Source: Flectonema sp. DT1601 (Eukaryota; Euglenozoa; Diplonemea; Diplonemida; Diplonemidae). Taken from it: DNA of 64,000 bases. The number at the start of each line of letters is the position of its first letter. Positions within the stretch are counted from its first letter, which is position 1. The DNA lies in NCBI GenBank assembly GCA_964019425.1, contig OZ025787.1, positions 1,054,001 through 1,118,000 of the forward strand, given 5' to 3'. Of this stretch, positions 62,936 to 64,000 are shown piece after piece. Below the pieces are notes generated by a model that saw only the letters and a list, made by a program, of their open reading frames with translations, searched no databases and was not told where the DNA came from. Both the position numbers and the translations under genes were made by a program.

Positions 62936-64000
62936 TTACGAAGCCAACCGCTTAGCTTTCTCCCTCCTACCCTGTCTCTGTTCCGAGGTGACGCCTACAT
63001 CACCTATGTATTTTTCAGGGACATGCTTTTTGACATCCCTTTCCCGATGGAATTCCTCTTCCAATTGTGCCCGGGGGATTTCATTGACCTGTGCTTCGGG
63101 GATCGGATGTTTTATAGCATCCACCAGCAGTATGTTATCCAACCTTATTTTGGTGTCGTCGTTCAGTATCGCGTTCACCTTCGCTATATGTTTTACTGTG
63201 TATATCTGCCTGGACCAAATCTGCTTGGTTCCCTTTGTGAAGATGTTGCGAGTCAGACGCTTACGTACTTTGTCACCAACAGAAATGTTTGTCTTAATAT
63301 CCACATTATACTTCTTTAAATTATCGGACAGGATTCTTTCAAATAATGGATCTTCGGGAGTGCTAACATATACTTGATTGGGAGTGTAATCGTGTAATGT
63401 TGAATGGGGCGTGCCGTTGTAGTCGGTGATAACCTTTTGTAAGTACTGCGACCATTTAGTCGTTCTGAATAAGGTCAAGTGCCTTTCCATCCTCTCGCGG
63501 AATGTTCTCGAGAATCGATCCACAACACCTAAAGCATTATGATCTCCCACCTCATTTGTCTCATGATTAATATTAAAACGATTGAGTAGCTCTTGTACAT
63601 ACTTATTTAAGAACTCCGTCCCATTGTCGCTGATGATTGTTCCGATTGAGGGGCTCGTTGCTTCGATGATGCTTCGCAGGGCTTCTTCTACGACTGGCCC
63701 TGTTTTGTTTTTTAGTGCCCTCGCTGATGCCCTTCTGGAGAAGATATCAATCGCTATCAGTATGAATGTGTTTCCGTTGTTAGTTCTCTTGTAGGGTTGG
63801 TAATCTAATAAATCCATCTGAACCCTCTCATTGATCCCGAATGCAACAATATGGCCGGTAATCTTTTTGGTTTTAACCTTGTAGAGTTGCGACACTTCAT
63901 TGAGTTTCAAGAAGTCCACCACGTCGCGTCGTTCCACATGTGGGTTATTCGCATGAGCAACCTTGTAGATTTTTTCGACAGACTCGATAACTCAATTCCT
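62936..64000 (-). mobile_element. Integrase end of a Polinton/Maverick-like element (fossil, cut by window edge)
   Basis: The minus-strand frame ending at 62936 encodes a retrovirus-type (rve, DDE-fold) integrase of about 350 visible residues. An RNase-H-like core (VQMDLLDYQPYK, IDIFSRRASARAL, IISDNGTEFLN, DHNALGVVDRFSRTF) is followed by a C-terminal region (NISVGDKVRKRLTRNIFTKG, then IWSRQIYTVKHI) of the type found in Polinton/Maverick and virophage-related integrases rather than in typical LTR retrotransposons. The element's other parts (polymerase, capsid, terminal repeats) would lie beyond the right edge, so I cannot say whether it is whole. The visible integrase reads as essentially one open stretch, which suggests a fairly recent arrival. 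The mosaic repeats at 61.6-62.9 kb adjoin it. Confidence 0.72.

Noticed and set aside
1-64000. tRNA, rRNA, snRNA or CRISPR arrays
   Set aside because: Scanning by eye for T-arm-like motifs, conserved rRNA stretches and spaced direct repeats gave nothing convincing; a covariance-model scan would be needed to exclude small RNA genes.

Overview
The window is nuclear DNA from a microbial eukaryote. It carries canonical eukaryotic genes (proteasome ATPase Rpt5, APC/C subunit Cdc27, an exocyst Exo84-like subunit, a MAPK kinase, a PRP38-type splicing factor, a kinesin). Several are cut by short GT-AG introns of about 64 to 196 nt. TAA, TAG and TGA all act as stops, so the code looks standard. The lineage cannot be fixed from the sequence alone. 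All 17 host genes lie on the minus strand over about 61 kb, and at least 13 have a splice-acceptor AG a few to a few tens of nt before the start codon. That layout recalls polycistronic, spliced-leader genomes (Euglenozoa such as diplonemids or euglenids, or dinoflagellate relatives); this is an inference.

Layout, left to right (each gene reads right to left): a partial unknown gene at the left edge (1-1801); an unknown protein with one membrane segment (2049-2858); Cdc27/APC3 (3335-5201) only 74 nt after a three-domain cyclic-nucleotide-binding-type protein (5276-7378); a 1.5 kb spacer; a giant 16.9 kb single-exon gene for a 5,627-residue type I surface protein built of about 40 related modules (8876-25759); a small Cys-containing protein; a thioredoxin-like-domain protein; a coiled-coil protein; an acylated tandem SMP-C2-SMP-C2 lipid-transfer-type protein (31812-36590); an EB1-CH/kinesin-14 fusion (37354-39459); a J-domain protein; an Exo84-like exocyst subunit; Rpt5; a TPR/IQ protein; a secreted Cys-rich, multi-membrane-span protein with a 38-unit minisatellite (51603-54914); a MAPK kinase; and a PRP38-like factor (59503-60980). 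From about 61.1 kb to the right edge the character changes: a mosaic of duplicated repeat blocks adjoins a retrovirus-type integrase of Polinton/Maverick-like kind, cut by the window edge and treated here as an element fossil.

The genes do not form one pathway. Groups are visible: cytoskeleton and membrane contact (kinesin fusion, SMP-C2 protein, exocyst), protein turnover and cell cycle (Rpt5, Cdc27), cell surface (giant modular protein, Cys-rich multi-span protein) and signalling (cyclic-nucleotide-type protein, MAPKK). Spacers are rich in long A or T homopolymers. The most interesting points are the EB1-kinesin-14 fusion, the duplicated SMP-C2 module, the giant repeat protein, and the contrast between A-rich internal acceptors and pyrimidine-rich acceptors next to start codons.
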